NCBI RefSeq assembly: GCF_049651205.1
Contig: NZ_JBASBR010000007.1
Location: 372,001-436,000, forward strand
From: Castellaniella sp049651205
Lineage (GTDB): Bacteria > Pseudomonadota > Gammaproteobacteria > Burkholderiales > Burkholderiaceae_B
Reading direction: 5' to 3'
DNA: 64,000 nucleotides
A model generated the notes under the pieces. The model ran no database searches and had not been told where the DNA came from. It saw only the letters and a program-made list of their open reading frames with translations. The position numbers and the translations under genes are program-made. Positions 35,891-44,404 of this stretch are shown here, one piece after another. The first letter of the stretch is position 1. The number at the start of each line of letters is the position of its first letter.

Positions 35891-36736
35891 TCAGGCAAGT
35901 GCGTAGACTGTTTGACCCTGCAAACGCCAGATATCCGTGAGATAGGTAAAGTTTTCGGAGTGCCCTGCAAACATCAGGCCACCTGGCTTCACCAGACGGG
36001 CAAAGCGCTCAAGGATACGGGCTTGTGTCGCCTTATCAAAGTAAATCATCGTATTGCGACAAAAAATAGCGTCAAATTTTTGACTGACCGGCCAACTTGG
36101 GGACACCAGGTTGAGCTCCTCAAAAGTAACCATGTTACGGATCACCGGCTTGACCATCGCCATACCCGACTGCCGGCCTGTCCCACGCAAGAAATAGCGC
36201 CGGAGAAACTCGGGCGGTACGGGCTTGATACGATCCAGGGTGTAAACACCCTTTTTTGCCTGGGAAAGAATCTGGGTATCAATATCGGTGGCCAGCACCG
36301 AAATGCCAGTGTCGTTCTGGCCACAGGCATCGTGCAGCGTCATGGCCAGAGTATAGGGCTCTTCGCCGCTGGATGATGCACAGCACCAGACATTGATCGG
36401 CTTGCGCCGCTTACGAACAAACTCGGCCAGAATCTGAAAATGATGCTGTTCGCGAAAGAATGCCGTGTGATTGATGGTGAACGCATTAACGAAATGACCC
36501 CACTCATCGGCCTGGGGATTGTGCTCAAGGAAGTTCAGGTAGTCGCGAACCGATCCCAGACCCGCATGATGCGCGCGCAAACCCAGGGTACGGGTAGCCA
36601 TGTCCCTTTTGTGCTCACCCAGCACAATACCGGCCCGATGGTGCAACAGATCCACTGCGCGCGTCAGATCCTGCCCGTCTGCTTTAGGTAATGCGGGCGA
36701 GGAAAAATAACCGACGGACGAAGAGTCGTGGATCAT
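35891..36736 (-). CDS. cheR: Chemoreceptor methyltransferase CheR
   Basis: CheR (281 aa) methylates receptor glutamates with S-adenosylmethionine. The N-terminal helical domain (YLNFLEHNPQADEWGHFVNA, then FTINHTAFFRE) is followed by the SAM-binding site VWCCASSSGEEPYTLAM and the FDAIFCRNTMIYFD motif. It lies 15 bp after the receptor gene and 19 bp before cheB. Confidence 0.96.
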   Translation of the reverse strand: MIHDSSSVGYFSSPALPKADGQDLTRAVDLLHHRAGIVLGEHKRDMATRTLGLRAHHAGLGSVRDYLNFLEHNPQADEWGHFVNAFTINHTAFFREQHHFQILAEFVRKRRKPINVWCCASSSGEEPYTLAMTLHDACGQNDTGISVLATDIDTQILSQAKKGVYTLDRIKPVPPEFLRRYFLRGTGRQSGMAMVKPVIRNMVTFEELNLVSPSWPVSQKFDAIFCRNTMIYFDKATQARILERFARLVKPGGLMFAGHSENFTYLTDIWRLQGQTVYALA

Positions 36737-36751
36737 ATTATTGGCAAACCA

Positions 36752-38476
36752 TCAACTCTGTTGCAGTGCAAGAGACGGGCGTAGCTGCGGCGTATAGCCC
36801 AACTGGCCGCCGTGGACATCGATCACATCACCGCCTTTGGAGATCTGGAAAACCGATACGGCTGCCCCCAGGTTCTCGGCTTGTTCCTGCAGCGAACCCG
36901 CTGCACTGGCGGCCTCTTGGACCAGGGCAGCATTTTGCTGCACCACCTGATCCATATCAGTGACTGCAGTATTGATCTGGCCGATCCCTTCGGACTGCTC
37001 GCGAGATGCCGCCGAGATCTCGTTCATGATGGCAGTGACGCCCTGCACAGAGCGCACGACTTCTTCCATGATGCGCCCGGCATCCTGGGCGCGTTCTGAA
37101 CCCTGGCGCACGCGAACCACTGAATCGTCAATCAGGCCTTTGATTTCTTTGGCTGCCTGAGCGCTGCGTTGTGCCAAAGATCGCACCTCGCCTGCCACCA
37201 CGGCAAAGCCCTTGCCCTGCTCTCCGGCCCGGGCGGCTTCGACAGCCGCGTTAAGTGCCAGAATATTGGTTTGAAATGCAATACCGTCAATTACGCTAAC
37301 AATATCTGCCATTTTGCTGGAACTATCTGTAATCCCCGCCATCGTCTCTGCCACACTACTAACAGCCTCGCCTCCGCGCAGGGCCACGTCCGCCGCACTT
37401 TTGGCCAACTGGTCGGCCTGTGCCGCATTGTCGGCGTTCTGCCGGACGGTACTGGCCAACTGCTCCATACTGGCAGCGGTTTCCTGCAAGGATGCTGCCT
37501 GTTGCTCGGTACGGCTGCTGAGGTCGGTGTTACCGGCAAAGATTTCTTGTGAACCAACACGGATTTCGCCCACGCCACTGCGCACCTGTGCCACCATGCG
37601 CGCCAGGCCTTCCTGCATCCTTTGCATGGCCAGGTACAGCACCCCAATCTCGTTGCGCGAAGGCACATCAATGGGCGCAGTCAGGTCTCCAGCGGCGATG
37701 CGATCAAAGTGCTGGCCCGCCAAATGTAAGGGACGAAGCACCACGCGCACCAAAAATACGTAGGCCAGGAACGCTGCAAGCAGTGCCACCACCATCGACA
37801 CCCCGACAACGATCATGACCCACTGCAGGTGCTGGTCTTCGGTTTGAAGCGCCCGATTGGCCTCGGCAGCCTGATTTTGCTTTAAAGCCGTGTATGTCTC
37901 ATCCAGCTTCTGGGCAAGAGGGTCGATCTGGTTTTTTTGCAGCTGGGCGTACTCATCCACACTACCCGCTTTCAGTTTTGCCATGGCTGCCGGCACAGCA
38001 ACCTCGATCAATTGCTTGAAAGTCTGGCTAACTTTCTGATACCCGCTGCCTTGCCCCAGATACAGCTGGGCTGATCCATCAAACAGGCCCAAGGTTTCAG
38101 CAGCACGGTTAAGCGCCGCCTCAGACAGGCTCAGAAATCGACGGGTTTCGTCACTGAACGTAGATGCGCTGTCCTGATCGCCGGCATTCCAGTTGGACAG
38201 AATCGCATTATTGGTGAGATCGCTGTTGACAACCACACTGGCCAGCGTCCGTCCCATCAGAACCTGGGCCTGTTGATACTGCCCATAGGCATCATCAAGA
38301 ATGGAGATGGTTTCCTGACCACGGGTAATCGATTTAAGGGCGTCGTTGTTCATTTTTAATGACAGCACCCCCAGCAAGGCGCCCGACACCAGCATGACAA
38401 AGAAAAAGACGAGCACCAGAACCAGGCTGGTGCGAACTTTGAGTGCGCTTACGCGGCGCTTTTTATCGGACAACAT
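36752..38476 (-). CDS. Methyl-accepting chemotaxis protein in the che operon
   Basis: This chemoreceptor (574 aa) has an N-terminal membrane helix (LVLVLVFFFVMLVSGALLGV), a periplasmic four-helix-bundle-type domain, a second helix (VMIVVGVSMVVALLAAFLAY), HAMP and a canonical signalling tip (AFQTNILALNAAVEAARAGEQ). Methylation helices lie on both sides of the tip. The tail has no NWETF-type tether. Its place between cheW and cheR is that of tsr/tar in related operons. The ligand cannot be deduced. Confidence 0.94.
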   Translation of the reverse strand: MLSDKKRRVSALKVRTSLVLVLVFFFVMLVSGALLGVLSLKMNNDALKSITRGQETISILDDAYGQYQQAQVLMGRTLASVVVNSDLTNNAILSNWNAGDQDSASTFSDETRRFLSLSEAALNRAAETLGLFDGSAQLYLGQGSGYQKVSQTFKQLIEVAVPAAMAKLKAGSVDEYAQLQKNQIDPLAQKLDETYTALKQNQAAEANRALQTEDQHLQWVMIVVGVSMVVALLAAFLAYVFLVRVVLRPLHLAGQHFDRIAAGDLTAPIDVPSRNEIGVLYLAMQRMQEGLARMVAQVRSGVGEIRVGSQEIFAGNTDLSSRTEQQAASLQETAASMEQLASTVRQNADNAAQADQLAKSAADVALRGGEAVSSVAETMAGITDSSSKMADIVSVIDGIAFQTNILALNAAVEAARAGEQGKGFAVVAGEVRSLAQRSAQAAKEIKGLIDDSVVRVRQGSERAQDAGRIMEEVVRSVQGVTAIMNEISAASREQSEGIGQINTAVTDMDQVVQQNAALVQEAASAAGSLQEQAENLGAAVSVFQISKGGDVIDVHGGQLGYTPQLRPSLALQQS

Positions 38477-38518
38477 GGAATTGAGACCCCTGGGGCATAA
38501 GCAATAACAGAATGTGAA

Positions 38519-39016
38519 TCAAGCGACTGCGCTCTCGACCAGCGCCATTTCTTCGCTGGACATGAGTTTTTCGATATCAACCAAAATCAGCATGCGATCA
38601 CCCACCGTGCCGATACCGGTAAGGTGCTCGGTGGAAAAAGCAGAACCAAACTGGGGCGCCGCACTGATCTGGGAGGACTGCAAGATCAGCACATCAGACA
38701 CGCCGTCCACCACCACACCAACCACACGCGACCCAATATTGAGAATCACCACCACTGTTTGTGCGGTGTACTGGACATCTTCCATATTGAATTTCATGCG
38801 CAGATCGACGATGGGAACGATGACACCGCGCAGATTGGTAACCCCCTTGATGAAGGACGGCACATTGGCGATGCGCGTGACCGTTTGGCTATCGTAGCCA
38901 CGAATCTCTTGTACCCTCAGGATATCGATTCCATATTCTTGCTGTGCCAGCGTAAAAATGAGGAATTCTTTCCCTTGGGTTTCAGCTGCGTCTGGCTTAG
39001 TGTCTGTCAGGTTCAT
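38519..39016 (-). CDS. cheW: Chemotaxis coupling protein CheW
   Basis: CheW (165 aa) links chemoreceptors to CheA. Family motifs: FLIFTLAQQEYGIDILRVQE, NVPSFIKGVTNLRGVIVPIV and RMLILVDIEKLMSSEEM at the C terminus. GGAGG lies 4 nt before the ATG. It is followed after 42 bp by the receptor gene and preceded by cheA after 27 bp. Confidence 0.96.
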   Translation of the reverse strand: MNLTDTKPDAAETQGKEFLIFTLAQQEYGIDILRVQEIRGYDSQTVTRIANVPSFIKGVTNLRGVIVPIVDLRMKFNMEDVQYTAQTVVVILNIGSRVVGVVVDGVSDVLILQSSQISAAPQFGSAFSTEHLTGIGTVGDRMLILVDIEKLMSSEEMALVESAVA

Positions 39017-39043
39017 AAGGCCTCCGTTGCAGAGAGTTTGGAG

Positions 39044-41119
39044 TTAGACGGTGGCAGCCGAACGCATGGTGCTGGCTGCCCGACGCAAGGCAAAAACATC
39101 CACAATCAGGGCGACGCTGCCGTCACCCAGAATAGTAGCGGCCGAAATCCCCGGCACCTTGCGATAGTTTGTTTCGAGATTCTTGACCACCACCTGATGC
39201 TGCCCAATGAGATGATCCACCATCAAGGCAAACCGCTGATCTTCGGCCTGGAGGATGACCGCAATGGCCTTGGTGAGATCCGTCTCGGCATTGGCCACAT
39301 TAAAGGTCTCGTGCAGGGCCACAACCGGCAGGTATTCGCCACGCACATGAAGCATTTGCTCGGTGTCAGAGATGCGGTGAATCTGCTCTTCACTGGCTTG
39401 CATGGATTCTGTGACATGCGAAAGAGGCAATATGAAGGTTTCTTCGCCCACCTTGACCGACATGCCGTCCAAAATCGCCAAGGTAAGTGGCAACACGATA
39501 CGAGTGGTGGTGCCCTGTCCCTTGCGTGAAGACAGCTGTACGTGGCCACCCATGCTCTGGATATTACGACGCACTACATCCATGCCTACGCCGCGTCCGG
39601 AAATATCGGTCACTTTGTCTGCTGTTGAAAACCCTGGTGCGAAAATCAGTTGCCAGAGGTCGTCATCGGGCGTGGCATCCGACACCGGGAAGCCCTGGGC
39701 AATGGCTTTCTTGAGAATTCTTTCGCGGCTCAGCCCGGCACCGTCATCAATTACATCGATGATGATCTGGCCGCCGTTGTGCTGTGCAGACAATATCAGC
39801 GTGCCTTCAGGATCCTTATCTTGGGCCATACGGGCCTCAGGTGTCTCGATACCATGATCCAGACTGTTGCGCACCAGATGCGTAAGGGGATCAATAATGC
39901 GTTCGATCAGGCTCTTGTCGAGCTCGGTGGCCTGACCCTTGGTGACCAGCTTGATCTGCTTGCCCAGCTTATGCGCGTTTTCGCGCACAACCCGAGGAAA
40001 CCGGCTGAATACATAGTCCATGGGCATCATGCGGATCGACATGACGGATTCCTGGAGGTCACGGGCGTTACGCTCGAGCTGCTCGATACCATTAAGCAGG
40101 CGATCGTGTAGAACCGGATCGAGCGACTGGGATGTTTGCACCAGCATGGCCTGAGTGATCACGAGCTCGCCCACCAGGTTGATGATCTGATCGACTTTTT
40201 CGACGCCGACCCGAATGGTGCCGCTTTCTTTTTTGGCCTTGTGCGTCGCAGATTTTCCGGAGCCAACCGGCTGGTCGAGGTGGTGGTCTGCAGGGCTGGA
40301 ATCGTCGGCTGTCTCGGTATCGGCGGGCGGCTCTGCCGCACTTGCCGATGCATCAGATGCCTGCATCGGCGCTGCCGGCGGCGTGGTGACGCCAGGCAGT
40401 GCCTCGTGTGCCACATCCACTTGATCCGCGTTGACAATGAAGCAGCACACGGCTTCGAGGTCGGAGGCAGCTGTCGTGGTTTGGAGCCACAGGGCAAGAT
40501 GACCATCCTGCTGCTCGCGGTGCAAGATGGTGCCCATCAAGGCCATCTCGTTACACAGGGGTTCGATATCCTTATCCTGAATCTGATGGATGCGTACCCG
40601 TACGGGCAGGTTGCCCTGCGTACCTGCAGATGCCGGTGCTGGTTTGGCCGGCACAGGGGCAACGGCAGCCGCAACTGGCGCGGCAGCGGCAGCTGCAGCC
40701 GCAGGTGCACTGCCTTGTTCGTGCTCAAGCGCCAACTGGCGCAATTGTGCACAAATCCGCTCGTAAGCCTGCTGGTCAGGTTTTTCAGAACCGCGATACG
40801 CAGCCACTTGATCGGTCAGCACGTCTTTGGTCTCCAAAAACAAATCAATCATGTCCTGACGCAGCGCGAGCTCACCATGGCGGATGAGGTCTAGAAGATT
40901 TTCAAGCAGGTGTGTCGTTTTGGCGAGCTCTTCGAAACAGCCAAACGTACCTGCCCCGCCCTTGATGGAATGCGCCGCCCGGAAGATACCGTTCAGGTCG
41001 TCAGAATCGGGGGCGCTGAGGTCCAGCCTCAGCAGCAGTTGCTCCATGTTGGCCAGCAACTCATCGGCTTCGTCAAAAAACGTGTCATAGAATTCGCTGA
41101 GATCCACGCCTGTACCCAT
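39044..41119 (-). CDS. cheA: Chemotaxis histidine kinase CheA
   Basis: CheA (691 aa) autophosphorylates and passes phosphate to CheY and CheB. Domains in order: HPt with the phospho-His at residue 50 (FRAAHSIKGGAGTFG), an Ala/Pro-rich linker, a P2-like CheY/CheB-binding segment (VRVRIHQIQDKDIEPL), a second linker, dimerisation helices (VEKVDQIINLVGELVITQAM), the kinase core with the N box HLVRNSLDHGIE and G boxes DDGAGLS and GRGVGMDVV, and a CheW-like C terminus. The ATG at 41119 has GGAG 6 nt upstream and beats an in-frame TTG four codons earlier. Confidence 0.97.
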   Translation of the reverse strand: MGTGVDLSEFYDTFFDEADELLANMEQLLLRLDLSAPDSDDLNGIFRAAHSIKGGAGTFGCFEELAKTTHLLENLLDLIRHGELALRQDMIDLFLETKDVLTDQVAAYRGSEKPDQQAYERICAQLRQLALEHEQGSAPAAAAAAAAPVAAAVAPVPAKPAPASAGTQGNLPVRVRIHQIQDKDIEPLCNEMALMGTILHREQQDGHLALWLQTTTAASDLEAVCCFIVNADQVDVAHEALPGVTTPPAAPMQASDASASAAEPPADTETADDSSPADHHLDQPVGSGKSATHKAKKESGTIRVGVEKVDQIINLVGELVITQAMLVQTSQSLDPVLHDRLLNGIEQLERNARDLQESVMSIRMMPMDYVFSRFPRVVRENAHKLGKQIKLVTKGQATELDKSLIERIIDPLTHLVRNSLDHGIETPEARMAQDKDPEGTLILSAQHNGGQIIIDVIDDGAGLSRERILKKAIAQGFPVSDATPDDDLWQLIFAPGFSTADKVTDISGRGVGMDVVRRNIQSMGGHVQLSSRKGQGTTTRIVLPLTLAILDGMSVKVGEETFILPLSHVTESMQASEEQIHRISDTEQMLHVRGEYLPVVALHETFNVANAETDLTKAIAVILQAEDQRFALMVDHLIGQHQVVVKNLETNYRKVPGISAATILGDGSVALIVDVFALRRAASTMRSAATV

Positions 41120-41133
41120 GTCTATCTCCAAGC

Positions 41134-42252
41134 TTATTGACTGGCAGCCGGGGCGGATGTCGCCGCCGGCTGGCCGGAAGGTTGGCTCAAGCCAGGCACA
41201 TCGGCGCCCGGCTGAGATGGTGCATTATCAGTGCCGACACTGGCTGCGCCTGCCGCCGGTGGTGCCACGTTACCCGGTACCACTGCGGGTGCCTGCGTGG
41301 CAGGTTCTGTGGCCACCCCAGGCTGACTGCCGGCACCGGAGGGCTGGCTGTCATTGGTGCTTGGGTGGCTAAGCTCTTCGAGCATGGCCCGAATCCGGGC
41401 GCCGCTGGCACCAGCGGTATTTTGGCGATCGATGCGGCGCTCTGCACTGCGATTGAGCACCAGGATGCTGATGCGGCGATTGACTGCCGCCATCGGATCG
41501 TCTTCGATCAGATTGACGGTGTCACTGAGACCCAGGATCCGCTTAACCTTTTTTTCGACCAGTCCGCCAGCCACGAGCTCCCGCCGGGCGGCATTGGCCC
41601 GATCGGCGGAAAGCTCCCAGTTGCTGTAGCTACGATCACCAGAGGCATACTGCATGGCATCGGTATGCCCGGACAAGGAGATCGAATTGGGGAGCTGATT
41701 GATGGGCGGCGCCAGTTCGCGCAGGATATCGCGCATGTACGGCTGCACCCGGGCACTGCCTGTGGCAAACATTGGACGATTTTGCTGGTCGAGGATCTGG
41801 ATGCGCAAACCATCGGGCGTCATGTCCAGCAACAGTTGCGGGCGAAACTGCTTTAGCACCGGGTTGTTTTCGATCAGATTCTCGAGTTGCTGCTTGAGGT
41901 TTTCGAGGTTTTCGAGATCAGCCAGATCACCCGCATCCTGATCGGCCGTGGCAGCGGGGGGCTTGGGACTGACATTGGGAATCACACTGGGCTGCCCACC
42001 CGGGATTGCCGATTTGCTGGTATCCAGGTTGGGGCCTCCGGTGACTGCCGTCATCAGAGGCATACGGAAATATTCGGCAATGCCTTGAAGCTCAGTTTTC
42101 GGGATCAGCAACAACAGCCACATCACCAAGAAAAACGCCATCATGGCCGTCATGAAATCAGCATATGCGATTTTCCAACTGCCCCCATGATGACTTTCGC
42201 CGTAAGCACGCTTACGGCGAACGACAACCCGTCCGGTGTCCTGTTTGGCCAT
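41134..42252 (-). CDS. motB: Flagellar stator protein MotB
   Basis: MotB (372 aa) anchors the proton-driven stator to peptidoglycan. The single N-terminal helix AYADFMTAMMAFFLVMWLLL carries the proton-binding Asp at residue 32, the same number as in E. coli. The OmpA-like domain (SLSGHTDAMQYASGDRSYSN, then WELSADRANAARREL) binds peptidoglycan. The last 80 residues are Pro/Ala/Gly-rich. It lies 15 bp after motA and 14 bp before cheA. Confidence 0.96.
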   Translation of the reverse strand: MAKQDTGRVVVRRKRAYGESHHGGSWKIAYADFMTAMMAFFLVMWLLLLIPKTELQGIAEYFRMPLMTAVTGGPNLDTSKSAIPGGQPSVIPNVSPKPPAATADQDAGDLADLENLENLKQQLENLIENNPVLKQFRPQLLLDMTPDGLRIQILDQQNRPMFATGSARVQPYMRDILRELAPPINQLPNSISLSGHTDAMQYASGDRSYSNWELSADRANAARRELVAGGLVEKKVKRILGLSDTVNLIEDDPMAAVNRRISILVLNRSAERRIDRQNTAGASGARIRAMLEELSHPSTNDSQPSGAGSQPGVATEPATQAPAVVPGNVAPPAAGAASVGTDNAPSQPGADVPGLSQPSGQPAATSAPAASQ

Positions 42253-42267
42253 TCTCCCGCCCCTCGC

Positions 42268-43137
42268 CTACTTGGCGGCCTGGCTCTTGGCCTGGCGCAC
42301 GTGAGCTTCGAGTTCAGTAAAGGTAGGACGCACCGTGGAGAACAGGATCTTGCGGCCGAACTCAACAGCCAGGGGTGGTGGATAACCGTTCATGCTGGCC
42401 AGCAACGTGACCTTGATGCATTCAAGCACCTTGATGGCCGCCACTGACTGACGCTCGACGGCAGCTGCGAAAGGCGCTGCAAAACCGTAAGACAGCAAAA
42501 TCCCCAAAAAGGTACCCACCATCGCCTTGGCGATGAGGTCTGCCAGCACAGCAGGTGGTTGGTCGACAGAAGCCAGCGCGTGCACCACACCCAAAACGGC
42601 CGCCACGATGCCGAACGCCGGCAGGCTGTCAGCCACAGCACGTACGGCATTGATGGGTGTGTTGTGTTCGCTGTGCAAGGCTTCGATTTCCTGATCCATC
42701 AGGGTTTCGATCTCGAAGGGGTTCATGTTGCCGCTAATCATGATCCGCAGATAGTCAGTGAGAAACTCCATCAGCTTGGCGTCTTTCTGGATCTGGGGAA
42801 ACTGCGCGAACACCGCACTGGATTTCGGATCTTCAATGTCCGATTCGATGGACATCAGGCCATCGCGCCGGGCCTTGTTGAGCAGGGTATACAGCAGTGC
42901 CAGCAGCTCCATGTAGAGCGTCTTGCCATAGGGATTGCGTTTGAGTGCCTTGGGGATCGCTTCGATCAGCAGCTTGATGGAGGCGCCATTGCTGCCACCC
43001 ACGTAGGCACCCAGTGCGCAGCCGCCTATGAGAAGGAACTCGAATGGCTGGTAGAGTGCGCCCAGATGACCGCCCACGCCGATGAAGCTGGCAAATACCC
43101 CAACCAGGACAATCAGATACCCTAGAACAATAAACAC
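42268..43137 (-). CDS. motA: Flagellar stator protein MotA
   Basis: MotA (289 aa) forms the pentameric ring of the proton channel that drives the rotor through FliG. Four membrane helices are visible, with the motifs IVLVGVFASFIGVGGHLGAL and DSLPAFGIVAAVLGVVHALA. The cytoplasmic loop contains the charged torque region. The start is a GTG at 43137 with AAGG 9 nt upstream. A gap of 94 bp separates it from flhC; I see no terminator in it. Confidence 0.96.
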   Translation of the reverse strand: MFIVLGYLIVLVGVFASFIGVGGHLGALYQPFEFLLIGGCALGAYVGGSNGASIKLLIEAIPKALKRNPYGKTLYMELLALLYTLLNKARRDGLMSIESDIEDPKSSAVFAQFPQIQKDAKLMEFLTDYLRIMISGNMNPFEIETLMDQEIEALHSEHNTPINAVRAVADSLPAFGIVAAVLGVVHALASVDQPPAVLADLIAKAMVGTFLGILLSYGFAAPFAAAVERQSVAAIKVLECIKVTLLASMNGYPPPLAVEFGRKILFSTVRPTFTELEAHVRQAKSQAAK

Positions 43138-43231
43138 GTGCGCGCGCCTTGAAAGTCGTCAGAATTTTGTTAATGTTCGCCTGATTTCAGGCATTCAAAA
43201 GCATGGTTCAACAGGCCTTTTTGTCTGTAAA

Positions 43232-43816
43232 TCACTCGTCTGACTGCAAAGATGCCGCTGCACGTCGTGCCGCTTTGCGTCGTGCGCTGGTTTTACCCGC
43301 CCTTGGAGGCGGCTTGCACACGGCACACACGAAGCCAGCTTCGGGGTCGTGCGCATGGGCTACAAACTGCCCACGGCACTGCTGACAGCAGGACAACTGC
43401 ACCAGACCGCTTTCGAAAAAACGCACCAGCATCCAGGCCCGGGTAAAACTCAATACAGGCTCGTCTGGCAGGGGCTCGCCAGGCTGCAGGCCTGCCGAGG
43501 ATTGCTCTAGGTAGAGCCGGTATGCCTGCACCAGCGCATACGCCTTGCGTGCCGGCGTAAAGGCGTCGAGATAACGATAGGTGTTGTAGAACAGGCTGGA
43601 ATGGATATTGGGCAGCCAGGTCATGAACCAGTCGACGGAAAAAGGCAGCATCCCCTTAGGAGGCGAGGCCCCTTTGACTTCGCGATACAGCCGGGCCAGG
43701 CGGTCGTAGCTGAGCGAGGTTTCCGCCTGCAACACCTGAAGCCGTGCTCCAAGACGAATCATGTCGGTAGCCAACAGAATGTCGTCGGCCTCGCGAGAAA
43801 CGCTTTTACTGCTCAT
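43232..43816 (-). CDS. flhC: Flagellar master regulator subunit FlhC
   Basis: FlhC (194 aa) joins FlhD as the FlhD4C2 activator of early flagellar genes. The N-terminal ATDMIRLGARLQVLQAETSL and LPFSVDWFMTWLPNIHSSLF are family motifs. Two CxxC pairs (CQQC and CAVC) flank a loop and would bind zinc. The C-terminal tail is Lys/Arg/Ala-rich. It starts 3 bp after the flhD stop. Confidence 0.96.
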   Translation of the reverse strand: MSSKSVSREADDILLATDMIRLGARLQVLQAETSLSYDRLARLYREVKGASPPKGMLPFSVDWFMTWLPNIHSSLFYNTYRYLDAFTPARKAYALVQAYRLYLEQSSAGLQPGEPLPDEPVLSFTRAWMLVRFFESGLVQLSCCQQCRGQFVAHAHDPEAGFVCAVCKPPPRAGKTSARRKAARRAAASLQSDE

Positions 43817-43819
43817 GGA

Positions 43820-44140
43820 TCAGGCGGAGATGGGTTCCTGACGGCTCATCAGGATAGTTGAATGTGCCTGCTGCAACACGCCACCAAGCACCTCGTGGGT
43901 AAGCGAATTAAGGAGTTGGGCATCATTGAGGCGAAACGCGCACAGCACTGAGTTGGACCCTGCCAGTTTGACGATTTGCGCAGGAGAGAGGCTTAGCACG
44001 ATTTCTGCAACATCTTGATCGAAGCCAAGCCGAAACATCCCTGCTGCGAGGTTATCGCGCAAAAGACGCTGGGCCAGCATCAGGTAGGACAGATTGACCT
44101 CACGAATGTCGTTAAGCAGCGCAGAATCAAGATCGGACAT
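43820..44140 (-). CDS. flhD: Flagellar master regulator subunit FlhD
   Basis: FlhD (106 aa) is the partner of FlhC. DIREVNLSYLMLAQRLLRDN and MFRLGFDQDVAEIVLSLSPA are conserved, as is LAGSNSVLCAFRLND. I chose the ATG at 44140, which has AAGGG about 6 nt upstream; an in-frame start 30 codons earlier would add residues not seen in the family. As the first gene of a long minus-strand block it probably drives motAB and the che genes too, besides being their regulator. Confidence 0.95.
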   Translation of the reverse strand: MSDLDSALLNDIREVNLSYLMLAQRLLRDNLAAGMFRLGFDQDVAEIVLSLSPAQIVKLAGSNSVLCAFRLNDAQLLNSLTHEVLGGVLQQAHSTILMSRQEPISA

Positions 44141-44404
44141 GTTATCCCTTAGATGTAACTTAATGTCTGGAAACCCCTGCAGCAATGGATGCAGCGGGTG
44201 CAGAAGTTGAGATTTGTCACATGTTATCAAGTTACAAAGATCAAATTAAGACATAAAAGAAACAATTTCATGCACTTTTTACATGGACAGACAGAGTATA
44301 CCGTTAAATGAGCGTATTTTTGGCGCTAATTTTCTACTTAGAAATACTAATGTTGACTTTTAATTATTTCTTTTATTAACAAAAGTTGACAGATACATTT
44401 GGAT
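44141..44404 (-). promoter_or_regulatory. AT-rich upstream region of flhDC
   Basis: This 264-bp gap is much richer in A and T than anything else in the window, notably 44220-44404. A TATACT hexamer on the minus strand (44295-44300) is a good candidate -10 box, but no clear -35 stands 16-18 bp upstream. AT-rich control regions of flhDC are commonly bound by nucleoid proteins and CRP; I see no convincing CRP box. No terminator for glpD is visible here. Confidence 0.5.

Noticed and set aside
43179..43192. Perfect small hairpin GCCTGATTTCAGGC between flhC and motA
   Set aside because: The stem is 6 bp with a 2-nt loop and no T tract. It is too small to call a terminator.
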